Shown piece by piece: positions 1 to 7,421 of a stretch of DNA of 11,608 bases (the first letter of the stretch is position 1; the number at the start of each line of letters is the position of its first letter). The stretch covers positions 1 to 11,608 of the forward strand of contig NZ_RQGG01000025.1 in NCBI RefSeq assembly GCF_004769665.1, written 5' to 3'. The translations under genes were made by a program, and so were the position numbers. The notes under the pieces were generated by a model. The model made no database searches. It was not told where the DNA came from and saw only the letters and a list, made by a program, of their open reading frames with translations. This stretch comes from Leptospira kemamanensis. GTDB lineage: Bacteria > Spirochaetota > Leptospiria > Leptospirales > Leptospiraceae.

Positions 1-2075
1 CATTTGGAATAATTACATTCAAACTAAAAGAATATGCAACTGGTCTCAGAGTATATTTTCTAATGGTTTGCATATTGTTATCTCTACAAAGATTGTTTTT
101 CCCTTATTTATTTACTTTAGAAAAGTATCTTCCTTTGGGATATACTCTTAGCACATTATTTATGTTTTTATTTGGAGTGGCTTGTATCCTTTTTAGTTTC
201 CAAGTTCAAACCAAAAAACTAAATTTATCCTTGTTCGAATTGGAAACATTACAAAAGGCAATTAAGGACGTAAACGTTCGGCTTTTGATTATGTATAACC
301 AATTGCCTGCGATTATTTACAATATCGAATTTATTCCAGAACCAAGGACATCTTACATTAGTTCCAAAATGGAAGAAATCACGGGTTATGGGATTAACTT
401 CTTTTATGAAAATCCAGATTTCTTTCGAGATATTGTGATTCCGGAGGACCAACACAAAATCCAAGATTTATACGAAGGGAAATCACCAATTATATTACGT
501 ATGGTGCACGCAAACGGATCCATTGTTTGGACAGAACATTATGTAAATGTTTCAAATGATATCTTAGGTATCAAAAAGCGAATTGATGTTGTTGCATTGG
601 ATATTACAAGTACCAAAAGAATCGAGATTTCGCTCTTACAAGAAAAAAATCTAAATTCTACGATTTTTGACAATGCCGCTAATTTAATTTTGTTAACCAA
701 TTCAAAAGGTTTATTAGAAAACATAAATCCTGCCGCCTTACAAATCCTAGGACTCTCCAAAGAAGAAGTCATCGGAGAATACATTCAAAATGTAATTTTA
801 ATTCAAGAGGACAAAGAATTTTTAAAAGAGGTTTTGGATGATATCAATGAAATTCAAAATATTGCTGAAAGTCTAATTCTAAGATTTGTTAACCGAAACA
901 AACAAACCTTATATTTAGAATGGAGACTAGGGATCATTCGTGATAATAAAAATGAACCTTCCAAAATCATTTGGATAGGAATTGATCAAACATCTAAACG
1001 AACAGCCGAACTTGAATTAAAAGAATTAAACAAATCATTAGAGGAGAAAGTTAAAGCAAGAACCATCGAATTACAAACAAGTAACACAGAATTAAATTCT
1101 GCGTTATTTGCGTTACGAGAAGCTCAGGAAAAATTGATTCAAAATGAAAAACTTGCCTCACTTGGGCAACTAGTATCAGGACTTGCCCATGAAATCAATA
1201 ATCCAATTGGTATGATCAAATCTTCCGTTGAAACTTTGATTTCGGAATGGGAGGAAGAAAGTTTAGATGAAAAAAACAAACCACTGAGCGAAATTTTAAA
1301 TTTAATCATCAACTCCAATGATTCAGGGCTGAGAATCCTCACCGGACTTTCCAATCGCCAAACAAGAAAATCATTAACAGAATTATTAAAACAAAATTCA
1401 ATTTTTTATCCGGAACAATTAGCAGAACTATTTGTTGATTCTGGAATACGAAACCTTTCTCCATCCATATTAAGTAAAATTAAATCCACAATCGAAACCC
1501 AAGATGATTTCAAAAAATTAAAAAAATTCCTTCTGCTGAAACAATCATCAGAACATATCCATTATTCCATTCGCAGACTTTCAAAGATTACATTTACATT
1601 AAAAAACTTTGCTGGTTTGCAATCCAATCTAGAGTTAATTGATTTTTCTTTGAAAGATACAATCCATTCCGCTATTTCATTGTATAAAGAATTCTTTTTA
1701 CGCGATATTAACTTAATTCTGAATTTAGATTTTGAAGGTAAAATTCGATGTATCCAAGGAGATTTGGTGCAACTCTGGAGCCAGATCATTTGGAATGCCA
1801 TCCAAGCAGTATCTTCGAAAGGCACCATCTGGATTCGTAGTTATAAAATGGGAGATTCTGTCGTAGTGGAAATCGAAGATTCAGGAACGGGAATTCCATA
1901 TGAACAACAACCAAAAATCTTCATGCCATTTTTCTCTACGAAAACATCAGGGGATGGATTGGGACTTGGACTTTATCTTGTGAAAGAAATTGTAAACAGG
2001 CATAATGCCAATATTAGTTTCGACTCAAGTCCAGGTAGGACGATATTTAAAGTTGTTTTCCCTTTTAAAGGTTAA
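1..2075 (+). CDS. Sensor histidine kinase, membrane-bound, two PAS-like domains (5' end outside window)
   Basis: This is a membrane sensor kinase that should autophosphorylate on a histidine and pass the phosphate to a response regulator; none is encoded in this window. The frame is open from base 3, so ATG 63 is probably internal: 20 further residues precede it and form part of a transmembrane helix. Numbering from ATG 63, there are two hydrophobic segments (about -3 to 17 and 25 to 49), a PAS-like domain (about 72-187), a second PAS-like domain (about 197-314) and a coiled coil (315-360). The H-box helix LASLGQLVSGLAHEINNP has phosphoacceptor H376. The second dimerisation helix lies at about 493-518, giving an insertion of roughly 90 residues between the two helices. 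The ATPase domain has N578 (IIWNAIQAV), the G1 box DSGTGIP at 606-612, an F-box MPFFSTKTSG and the G2 box GLGLGL at 632-637. No receiver domain is attached. The signal sensed is unknown. The tail overlaps purM by 11 bp. Confidence 0.93.
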   Translation, partial: FGIITFKLKEYATGLRVYFLMVCILLSLQRLFFPYLFTLEKYLPLGYTLSTLFMFLFGVACILFSFQVQTKKLNLSLFELETLQKAIKDVNVRLLIMYNQLPAIIYNIEFIPEPRTSYISSKMEEITGYGINFFYENPDFFRDIVIPEDQHKIQDLYEGKSPIILRMVHANGSIVWTEHYVNVSNDILGIKKRIDVVALDITSTKRIEISLLQEKNLNSTIFDNAANLILLTNSKGLLENINPAALQILGLSKEEVIGEYIQNVILIQEDKEFLKEVLDDINEIQNIAESLILRFVNRNKQTLYLEWRLGIIRDNKNEPSKIIWIGIDQTSKRTAELELKELNKSLEEKVKARTIELQTSNTELNSALFALREAQEKLIQNEKLASLGQLVSGLAHEINNPIGMIKSSVETLISEWEEESLDEKNKPLSEILNLIINSNDSGLRILTGLSNRQTRKSLTELLKQNSIFYPEQLAELFVDSGIRNLSPSILSKIKSTIETQDDFKKLKKFLLLKQSSEHIHYSIRRLSKITFTLKNFAGLQSNLELIDFSLKDTIHSAISLYKEFFLRDINLILNLDFEGKIRCIQGDLVQLWSQIIWNAIQAVSSKGTIWIRSYKMGDSVVVEIEDSGTGIPYEQQPKIFMPFFSTKTSGDGLGLGLYLVKEIVNRHNANISFDSSPGRTIFKVVFPFKG

Positions 2076-3093
2076 TGGAAATTTTTCCAGAATCGTTTGT
2101 TTTCCCAATCACATAGGAAGTTTCCCCGAGAGATTCCAATGTTTCCATTACCTTGTCTACCGAAGCTGAATCCACAACTAGGATATAACCAATTCCCATA
2201 TTAAAGGTTCCATACATATCATGGCGATCTAAAGAATGATCTTTTTCTAGTTTAGAGAAAACATAAGATTCCGGTAGAGAAAAAATTTCAGCACCAATAC
2301 CTTTTGGTAGAACTCTAGGAATATTTTCATAAAATCCTCCACCTGTTATGTGAACCATACCTTTGATAGATATTTTTTCGATCAGTGAAAGTATGGTTTT
2401 TACGTAAATATTGGTAGGAAGAAAAACATGTTCTTTTAAAAATTTTAATTCTGATTCTGATGTAGGTAATTTTCCATCATTGAGTAAAAGTCTACGAATG
2501 AGCGAAAAACCATTGCTATGTGGACCAGAAGATGCCAATCCAATGATCGTGTCTCCCGCTTTGATAGATTTTCCATCAATCATTTTGTTTTTTTCAACAA
2601 CACCAACAACAAATCCAGCTAAATCATATTCATCATCAGGCATCACACCTGGATGTTCTGCCGTTTCGCCACCCACCAGTGCACAGTCTGCTAAGGTACA
2701 ACCTTTCACTATACCAGAAACAATGGCTTCCATCGTTGGCAAATGGAGTTTACCGCAAGCGATGTAATCCTGGAAAAAGAGTGGTTTACCACCATTTACC
2801 AAAATATCATTCACACACATCGCAACTAAATCGATTCCAACTGTGTTATGAATTCCAAGTAATCTTGCGATTTGAAGTTTTGTTCCTACTCCATCGGTTC
2901 CTGATAATAAAATTGGTTCCTGGTAAGATTTCAAAAAACTAACATCATAACAAGCGGCAAATCCACCGAGACCACCTAATACATTCTTGTTATGTGTGGA
3001 TGCAACATTGGTTTTGATTCTTTGGACAAACTCTTGCCCTTTCTCGGTATCAACTCCAGCATCTTTGTAAGTTACTTTATTTTGGTTAGACAT
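2065..3093 (-). CDS. purM: Phosphoribosylformylglycinamidine cyclo-ligase (AIR synthetase)
   Basis: PurM closes formylglycinamidine ribonucleotide to aminoimidazole ribonucleotide with ATP, the fifth step of de novo purine synthesis, in the cytoplasm. The 342 residues match the usual full length (E. coli about 345). Family motifs appear in order: YKDAGVDTEKG at 9-19, the ATP-site motif SGTDGVGTK at 64-72, the DLVAMCVNDILVNGG segment at 88-102, GGETAEHPGVMP at 141-152, GLASSGPHSNGFSLIR at 185-200, HITGGGFYENIPRVLP at 248-263 and FNMGIG at 297-302. The ATG at 3093 is preceded by AGGA with a 7-nt spacing and lies inside the murI 3' end, overlapping it by 8 nt. This suggests translational coupling as the last gene of the operon. 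The 3' end converges on the histidine kinase gene and overlaps it by 11 bp, with no terminator hairpin visible. Confidence 0.97.
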   Translation of the reverse strand: MSNQNKVTYKDAGVDTEKGQEFVQRIKTNVASTHNKNVLGGLGGFAACYDVSFLKSYQEPILLSGTDGVGTKLQIARLLGIHNTVGIDLVAMCVNDILVNGGKPLFFQDYIACGKLHLPTMEAIVSGIVKGCTLADCALVGGETAEHPGVMPDDEYDLAGFVVGVVEKNKMIDGKSIKAGDTIIGLASSGPHSNGFSLIRRLLLNDGKLPTSESELKFLKEHVFLPTNIYVKTILSLIEKISIKGMVHITGGGFYENIPRVLPKGIGAEIFSLPESYVFSKLEKDHSLDRHDMYGTFNMGIGYILVVDSASVDKVMETLESLGETSYVIGKTNDSGKISINL

Positions 3094-3898
3094 GGAGTTT
3101 TCCTATAGTGGTATTAATGAGAGATAAGGTATGATTCGGTGTGATGGTTTTTGCAATTCTACCTGCAAGATGAACGTAGTCTGATTCAGGTGTATTCAAA
3201 AGAATGTCCAATTGATTTTTGTTTTCCTTACAACCATCAGGCAATTGTAATACATTTTTCATATGGAGAGAAGTCCCTAGATTTCCATCATATACTTTTA
3301 AGTTTGGATAATGATAGCTGATCCGTTCCCTGAGAAAAACATAATGGGTACAACCCAAAACAATGATTTGTGTTTCAGGAAGGACATTTTTAATTTTGGT
3401 GTCTAAATAATTCCAAGCTTCTTCCCAATTATCAGAATCAATCAACTTCGCAAGACCTTCACATGGCACAGGGAGAATTTCAGTTCCGATGGCCAGACCT
3501 GAAACCAAGTTTTTAAATTTTTCTTCTTTTAACGTAAGTTCAGTGGCAAACACAGCAATTTTGACACCTGGGTTCTCAACTAGCGCTGGTTTTATGGCCG
3601 GCTCCATTCCAAAAATGGGAATGGAGTGTTGTTTTCTTAAAAAATCAGCAGCGGCCGAAGTGGCTGTATTACAGGCAAATAATACTGTTTCACAATCTTT
3701 TTCAATCAAATACTCAAAAGCGTGTTTTGAAAGTTCAATGACTTCTTGTTTTGATTTTTGACCGTATGGTGCATGAATCAAATCACCAAAATAGATAAAA
3801 TCAATATTAGAAGTTTCTTTCCATAGAGTACGCAATACAGAAAGTCCACCTAAACCAGAGTCAAAGATGCCTATTTTGTATCTTCCGCGTGAATTCAT
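3086..3898 (-). CDS. murI: Glutamate racemase
   Basis: MurI interconverts L- and D-glutamate without a cofactor and supplies D-glutamate for the peptidoglycan stem peptide. Its 270 residues match the family length. The N-terminal GIFDSGLGGLSVLR carries D13 and S14. YFGDLIHAPYG lies at 36-45. The first catalytic cysteine is C76 in FACNTATSAA and the second is C183 in LGCTHY, followed by H185. GMEPAIKPAL at 97-106 is the expected segment after the first cysteine. Both catalytic cysteines are present, so it should be active. The ATG directly follows the aminotransferase stop (TAAATG) and no Shine-Dalgarno sequence is visible, so translation probably depends on ribosomes finishing the upstream gene. 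Its own stop overlaps the purM start. Confidence 0.96.
   Translation of the reverse strand: MNSRGRYKIGIFDSGLGGLSVLRTLWKETSNIDFIYFGDLIHAPYGQKSKQEVIELSKHAFEYLIEKDCETVLFACNTATSAAADFLRKQHSIPIFGMEPAIKPALVENPGVKIAVFATELTLKEEKFKNLVSGLAIGTEILPVPCEGLAKLIDSDNWEEAWNYLDTKIKNVLPETQIIVLGCTHYVFLRERISYHYPNLKVYDGNLGTSLHMKNVLQLPDGCKENKNQLDILLNTPESDYVHLAGRIAKTITPNHTLSLINTTIGKLHV
3098..3104 (-). promoter_or_regulatory. Shine-Dalgarno sequence of purM inside murI
   Basis: On the minus strand AGGAAAA lies just upstream of ATG 3093; AGGA is separated from the ATG by 7 nt. It sits within the last codons of murI and is the clearest ribosome site in the operon, supporting the chosen purM start despite the 8-nt overlap. 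Confidence 0.7.
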
Positions 3899-5200
3899 TT
3901 AAGATGCTAAATACTGCTTAATATTCTCAGCTAAAGTTTTATAAATCCATTCATACTTTGTCTCGTCTTCTTCGAGTAAGGTGACACGAAATCCATTTCG
4001 ACTACAACAAAAAGAACTGAGAGGGACAACACAGATCCCTGCAGATGCTAGTAGATGTAAAACAAAACGGCGATCTAGAGCAGCTTTCTCCATCAAAGGT
4101 GCAACAAAGTTTTTTACCTTCTCGTTTTGAATTGGTAAAGTCATATGTGGTTTTAAAACATCATCTTCAAAAAGAACAGTCAGGTAAAAAGCACCTTTGG
4201 GTTGGATTACTTTTACACCAGGAATTCCTGATAACAACTGTGTTGCTTTCTCCGCTCTTTTTTTGAATTTCAAATTCCGAGATTTTAAGTGGTTTAAAAA
4301 TTCAGGATGGGAATACACCAATGGTATCGAAAGTTGAGGAAGAGTTGTAGAACAAACTTCCAACATTTTTGCATCTAACAACGATTTGATATATCTCTCA
4401 AATGTTGGATCATTTTTTCGATTAAAAACTTCTAACCATCCACATCTAGCACCTGGCCAAGGAAATTCTTTTGAAATAGATCGAAGTGCAAATCCACAAA
4501 CTTTGTCACCGATAACTTCTGACAAATGGATACTACCCCATTCAGAATAGTTTACATGCGCATAAGTTTCATCACAGATTAAAATGATATCATACTTCTC
4601 ACAAATTTTGACAATCTCTCGCATCACTTCTTTTGGATACACCGCACCGGTTGGATTGTCTGGATTGATCAGTAAAATTCCAGCGATCGAATCGTTGTAT
4701 TTCACTTTGTTTTCAATGTCTTCTAAGTCAGGCATCCAATCATTATTGGGATTGAGTTCATAGGTTAAGTGCTCATAACCAGAGTGAGCTGCTTCTGCTG
4801 AAGATAAAGTGGAGTAAGCAGGAGAAGGGCCAAGGATCCTCGCTTCCCTTCTCATAAATCCAAATATTTTTGCGACCGCATCACCGAGACCATTAAAAAA
4901 CAAAATGTCTTCCGATGTAATTTGCGCACCACCTCTCTCGTTTACTTTTCCAGCCAAAAACTTACGAGTGGTTTCATCCCCTTGGGTGGCGGTATAGGCC
5001 CAAGATTTGTTTTGGTTCACAAGTCCACTGACAATGTCTTTCATCCAGGTAGGAATAGATTCCCCTTTCTGGATAGGATCCCCAATATTTTCCCAAGTGA
5101 TGGGAACACCCATTGCTTCAATTTGTTTGGCAAGGGCGACAATTTGGCGAATTTCGTAAATGAGGGCATCTGCCCCCGAATGGACTATATTTCTTCTCAT
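3899..5200 (-). CDS. PLP-dependent class I/II (fold type I) aminotransferase
   Basis: This is a 433-residue pyridoxal-phosphate aminotransferase, cytoplasmic, of the broad AspC/AlaA-like group (COG0436). PLP-site residues are visible in order: the YTATQGDETTRKFLAGKV segment (69-86), the NPDNPTG motif with N182, D210 and Y213 in CDETYAH, the Schiff-base lysine K244 in SISKEF, the phosphate-contacting arginine R252 in GARCGWLE, and the carboxylate-binding arginine R405 in NGFRVTLL. It is somewhat longer than the classical roughly 400-residue enzymes. The sequence does not settle the substrate: alanine, aspartate or aromatic amino acids are all possible. The ATG lies one base after the htrA-like stop (TGATATG), with only a weak AAGGG about 11 nt upstream, which points to co-translation with the protease. 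The murI start follows its stop directly. Confidence 0.9.
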   Translation of the reverse strand: MRRNIVHSGADALIYEIRQIVALAKQIEAMGVPITWENIGDPIQKGESIPTWMKDIVSGLVNQNKSWAYTATQGDETTRKFLAGKVNERGGAQITSEDILFFNGLGDAVAKIFGFMRREARILGPSPAYSTLSSAEAAHSGYEHLTYELNPNNDWMPDLEDIENKVKYNDSIAGILLINPDNPTGAVYPKEVMREIVKICEKYDIILICDETYAHVNYSEWGSIHLSEVIGDKVCGFALRSISKEFPWPGARCGWLEVFNRKNDPTFERYIKSLLDAKMLEVCSTTLPQLSIPLVYSHPEFLNHLKSRNLKFKKRAEKATQLLSGIPGVKVIQPKGAFYLTVLFEDDVLKPHMTLPIQNEKVKNFVAPLMEKAALDRRFVLHLLASAGICVVPLSSFCCSRNGFRVTLLEEDETKYEWIYKTLAENIKQYLAS

Positions 5201-5201
5201 A

Positions 5202-6332
5202 TCATTTTTTGCCCTTTTGGTATGTGGTTTCCACCAAAGGGATCGATAATTCCATCTCTTGGGTATCCCTTAATATCTTCAACCGTAAGACGCCTCCGAG
5301 ACCAACGAGACCCACTTGTTCGCGCAAATCATTGATATGGCGGATGGCAAGTCCATTGGCACCCTCGATGAAGTCGTAACGTCGAAGTCCCCCTTTTTCT
5401 GCCGCAGAGTTTGGTTCAATGTCGTAAACAAGGACTCCCACAGCTTCCCTGGGGATTCCTAAAGAACGCCTATGGTCAGGAAGGGGTGCAGTTGCCATGA
5501 CTCCAAGAGTTGCAGGACGAATGTTCTGGCCTACATTTTGTTCGATTTGGCGAAGAACTCGTTTGGCATAATTGATGGGAATGGCAAATCCAATGCCTGC
5601 ACTTGCGCCACTAGAAGAACGAATCATCCGGTTAATGCCCACAACTTCTCCATAGATATTGAGAAGAGGTCCACCACTGGAACCTGGATTGATCGCTGTA
5701 TCCGTCTGAATATGAGTTTGGCCTGTTTCATCCAAATCCTCCCGAGACTTTGCCGATACAACTCCCACAGTGAAGGTTTTTTCCAATCCGTATGGGGAGC
5801 CCACTGCGATCGCCCAGTCTCCTACCTCAATTTCGTCAGAGTTGCCGAGAAACGCTGGGGTGAATTTGTCTTCACTCGGGATCTTGAGTAGAGCAATGTC
5901 TGCTCGTTCATGGCTTCCGACATAACGTGCGGGGAAAATGCGACCATCGGACATGATGATCTCAATGATTTCGGCGTTTTTAATCACATGGTAATTGGTC
6001 ACCACAAACCCACGTTCATCAATGATGAAGCCACTGCCAATGGAAGAAATCCGATCTTCTCGGCTTTCGCCAAAGGCATAGGGGTGAAAAATCATTTCTG
6101 TTTTTTTGGTTCGAATGGAAACCACGAATTGTTGGGCTTCCCGATAGACATTCCGAAAACTAGACTGAATTTGAATCGCTTGGCTTTGTTTGCTTGCCGA
6201 GATCGGTTTTGGGGAGGAAAAAAGTTTTGTCGTGGCCGATCGGATTTCTGGAAAGAAGATCGCGAATAAAAGTACAAAGACTAGTGCAAAGTTAATGTAG
6301 ACGACTGGCGGAATCGAATTTTTTCTTTCCAT
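5202..6332 (-). CDS. htrA: Membrane-anchored HtrA/DegP-family serine protease with one PDZ domain
   Basis: This is an envelope quality-control protease; the symbol is a family-level call. Residues 10-30 form one hydrophobic helix without an obvious cleavage site, so the enzyme is probably anchored in the inner membrane with its catalytic part in the periplasm, as in DegS. The trypsin-like domain spans about 60-262 and contains the full triad: H115 in TNYHVI, D145 in RADIALLKI and S219 in AINPGSSGGPLLN. Many HtrA proteins have GNSGG at the active site; here it is GSSGG, a conservative variant. IGFAIPINYAKRVL closes the protease domain. A single PDZ domain covers about 275-366. Its 376 residues fit a one-PDZ HtrA. 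ATG 6332 is the only plausible start; GGAAGGGG lies 12 nt upstream, farther than usual. It is the first gene of the four-gene operon. Its GC content is visibly higher than that of its neighbours. Confidence 0.93.
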   Translation of the reverse strand: MERKNSIPPVVYINFALVFVLLFAIFFPEIRSATTKLFSSPKPISASKQSQAIQIQSSFRNVYREAQQFVVSIRTKKTEMIFHPYAFGESREDRISSIGSGFIIDERGFVVTNYHVIKNAEIIEIIMSDGRIFPARYVGSHERADIALLKIPSEDKFTPAFLGNSDEIEVGDWAIAVGSPYGLEKTFTVGVVSAKSREDLDETGQTHIQTDTAINPGSSGGPLLNIYGEVVGINRMIRSSSGASAGIGFAIPINYAKRVLRQIEQNVGQNIRPATLGVMATAPLPDHRRSLGIPREAVGVLVYDIEPNSAAEKGGLRRYDFIEGANGLAIRHINDLREQVGLVGLGGVLRLKILRDTQEMELSIPLVETTYQKGKK

Positions 6333-6389
6333 AGAATGCCAAAACCCCTTCCACTTTTGCCGATTCCCTTCCTGTGTCGAATCAAAAAG
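6333..6389. promoter_or_regulatory. Divergent spacer between the htrA-like operon and the aminopeptidase lipoprotein gene
   Basis: This 57-bp gap is the only intergenic stretch in the window and must help serve two divergent transcripts. For the minus strand, TTGTCA (complement of 6403-6408) and TTGATT (complement of 6380-6385) are separated by 17 bp; the first box is a good -35, the second a poor -10. For the plus strand, TAGAAT at 6332-6337 is a fair -10 with no convincing -35. Both candidates run into the coding ends, so the promoters would overlap. No operator-like inverted repeat is visible. These box assignments were made by eye and are weak; that the region drives the operon is more secure than either box. 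Confidence 0.35.
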
Positions 6390-7421
6390 ATGAGAACGTT
6401 CATGACAATGTTGTTCTTTCCATTTTTCCTGACCAGTTGTTTACCGTATTTATACCATTTAGGGAAGGAACAATCTGCAATCATTTTAAACAGAGAAAAA
6501 ATTGAAACTGTCTTAGCCAAACCAAATCTAGAACCAAAAACCAAACAAAAATTAAGTTTAATCCAAGAAGTGCGGAAGTTTGCCATCGAAGAACTAGCGC
6601 TAAACGAAAAAGGTGGATTTGAATACTTCACAGAATTGGATCGGGAAGAAATCGGTTGGAATGTGAGCGCCTCCGAATCCTTGGCACTCAAATCGTATAC
6701 ATGGTGGTTTCCCATAGCAGGCACAGTTCCCTACAAAGGATTCTTTAACAAAGAATTGGCGAAAGAACTTGAAAACGAACTAAAAATCAAAGGCTATGAT
6801 ACAAGGATCAGAGCAATTGGTGGTTATTCCACTTTGGGATGGTTTTCGGACCCAGTCCTTTCCCCACAATTAACTTGGCCTGACCATCGTTTGGTGGGAC
6901 TCGTCATCCATGAAATGGCACATGCCACAGCCTATTTGCCAGGGGACACGACACTCAACGAATCCTATGCGAGTTTTGTAGAAGAAATTGGAACTGAAAT
7001 TTTTTACAAAACTAAGGAGGGAGAAAATAGTCCTCATTTGCTAAAATTCAAAAAAGAAAAAATCAAAAGAGAAACAATTTTAAAACTTCTAAAACAATAT
7101 GCCAACCAACTGAAAGAAGTGTATGAAAGCAATCGTGATAGGAATGAAAAATTAGAATTAAAAAAATCAATCATTCTCAACTTCAAAAACAAAATCATAT
7201 CGGAGAATTTAATCCCTGAAGAAAAATCAAAAGAATTTTTGGTTAGAGAATGGAACAACGAAGATTTTTTAGGCGCTCTTCGTTACCATTCAGGAGAAGT
7301 TAGTTTTCTTAAGCTTTACGAAAAATCGAATCGAAACCTAGTTACCTTCCACAAAGAAGTTCAAAACCTATTTCAAATGCCAGAAGAATCGCGAAAGGAA
7401 TTTTTAAATCCTTCTCCCTAG
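6390..7421 (+). CDS. Putative zinc aminopeptidase lipoprotein (COG4324/DUF2265-like)
   Basis: This is a predicted secreted zinc metallopeptidase tethered by lipid. The frame is open from ATG 6336, but that start would lie 3 bp from the htrA-like start and give a proline-rich leader. ATG 6390 gives a compact lipoprotein signal, M-R-T then a hydrophobic core ending in the lipobox FLTSC, with C17 as the lipidated residue. The mature part contains YTWWFPIAGTVPYKGFF (103-119), typical of COG4324 predicted aminopeptidases, and the zinc motif HEMAH with H174, E175 and H178. NESYASFVEE follows, where E191 is the likely third ligand. The C-terminal half (about 210-330) is lysine- and glutamate-rich and helical. 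Mature length is about 327 residues. No strong Shine-Dalgarno sequence precedes ATG 6390. The substrate is unknown and the family is little characterised. It converges on the large downstream gene, sharing a CTAG. Confidence 0.82.
   Translation: MRTFMTMLFFPFFLTSCLPYLYHLGKEQSAIILNREKIETVLAKPNLEPKTKQKLSLIQEVRKFAIEELALNEKGGFEYFTELDREEIGWNVSASESLALKSYTWWFPIAGTVPYKGFFNKELAKELENELKIKGYDTRIRAIGGYSTLGWFSDPVLSPQLTWPDHRLVGLVIHEMAHATAYLPGDTTLNESYASFVEEIGTEIFYKTKEGENSPHLLKFKKEKIKRETILKLLKQYANQLKEVYESNRDRNEKLELKKSIILNFKNKIISENLIPEEKSKEFLVREWNNEDFLGALRYHSGEVSFLKLYEKSNRNLVTFHKEVQNLFQMPEESRKEFLNPSP
7418..7421. other. CTAG shared by two convergent stop codons
   Basis: The plus-strand aminopeptidase gene ends in TAG at 7419-7421, and the minus-strand CHAT-like gene ends in TAG, the complement of 7418-7420. 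The palindrome CTAG therefore terminates both frames, leaving no room for a terminator between the two genes. Confidence 0.95.

Noticed and set aside
2076..2089. Small hairpin TGGAAA-TT-TTTCCA near the end of the kinase gene and purM.
   Set aside because: A 6-bp A/T-rich stem with a 2-nt loop is not stable, lies within purM codons and has no U tract in the right place.
3602..3626. 9-bp inverted repeat (CTCCATTCC with a 7-nt loop) followed by a T-rich stretch on the plus strand, terminator-like.
   Set aside because: It lies inside murI in the antisense orientation, codes conserved residues around GMEP, and a 9-bp stem with a free loop is expected by chance at this window size.
4922..5335. Plus-strand open frame of 137 codons across the aminotransferase/htrA-like junction.
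   Set aside because: It is antisense to two well-supported genes, shows no recognisable family and has no ribosome site; it is a shadow of those genes.
5472..5891. Plus-strand open frame of 139 codons opposite the htrA-like gene.
   Set aside because: It mirrors the conserved protease codons and lacks domain features; high GC in that gene keeps antisense frames open.
6336..6389. Longer N-terminus for the aminopeptidase gene starting at ATG 6336.
   Set aside because: It would sit 3 bp from the opposing gene start, has no ribosome site, and buries the lipoprotein signal.
6281..6724. Minus-strand open frame of 147 codons opposite the lipoprotein gene start.
   Set aside because: It would overlap the htrA-like start and the signal-peptide region of a well-supported gene and has no recognisable content.
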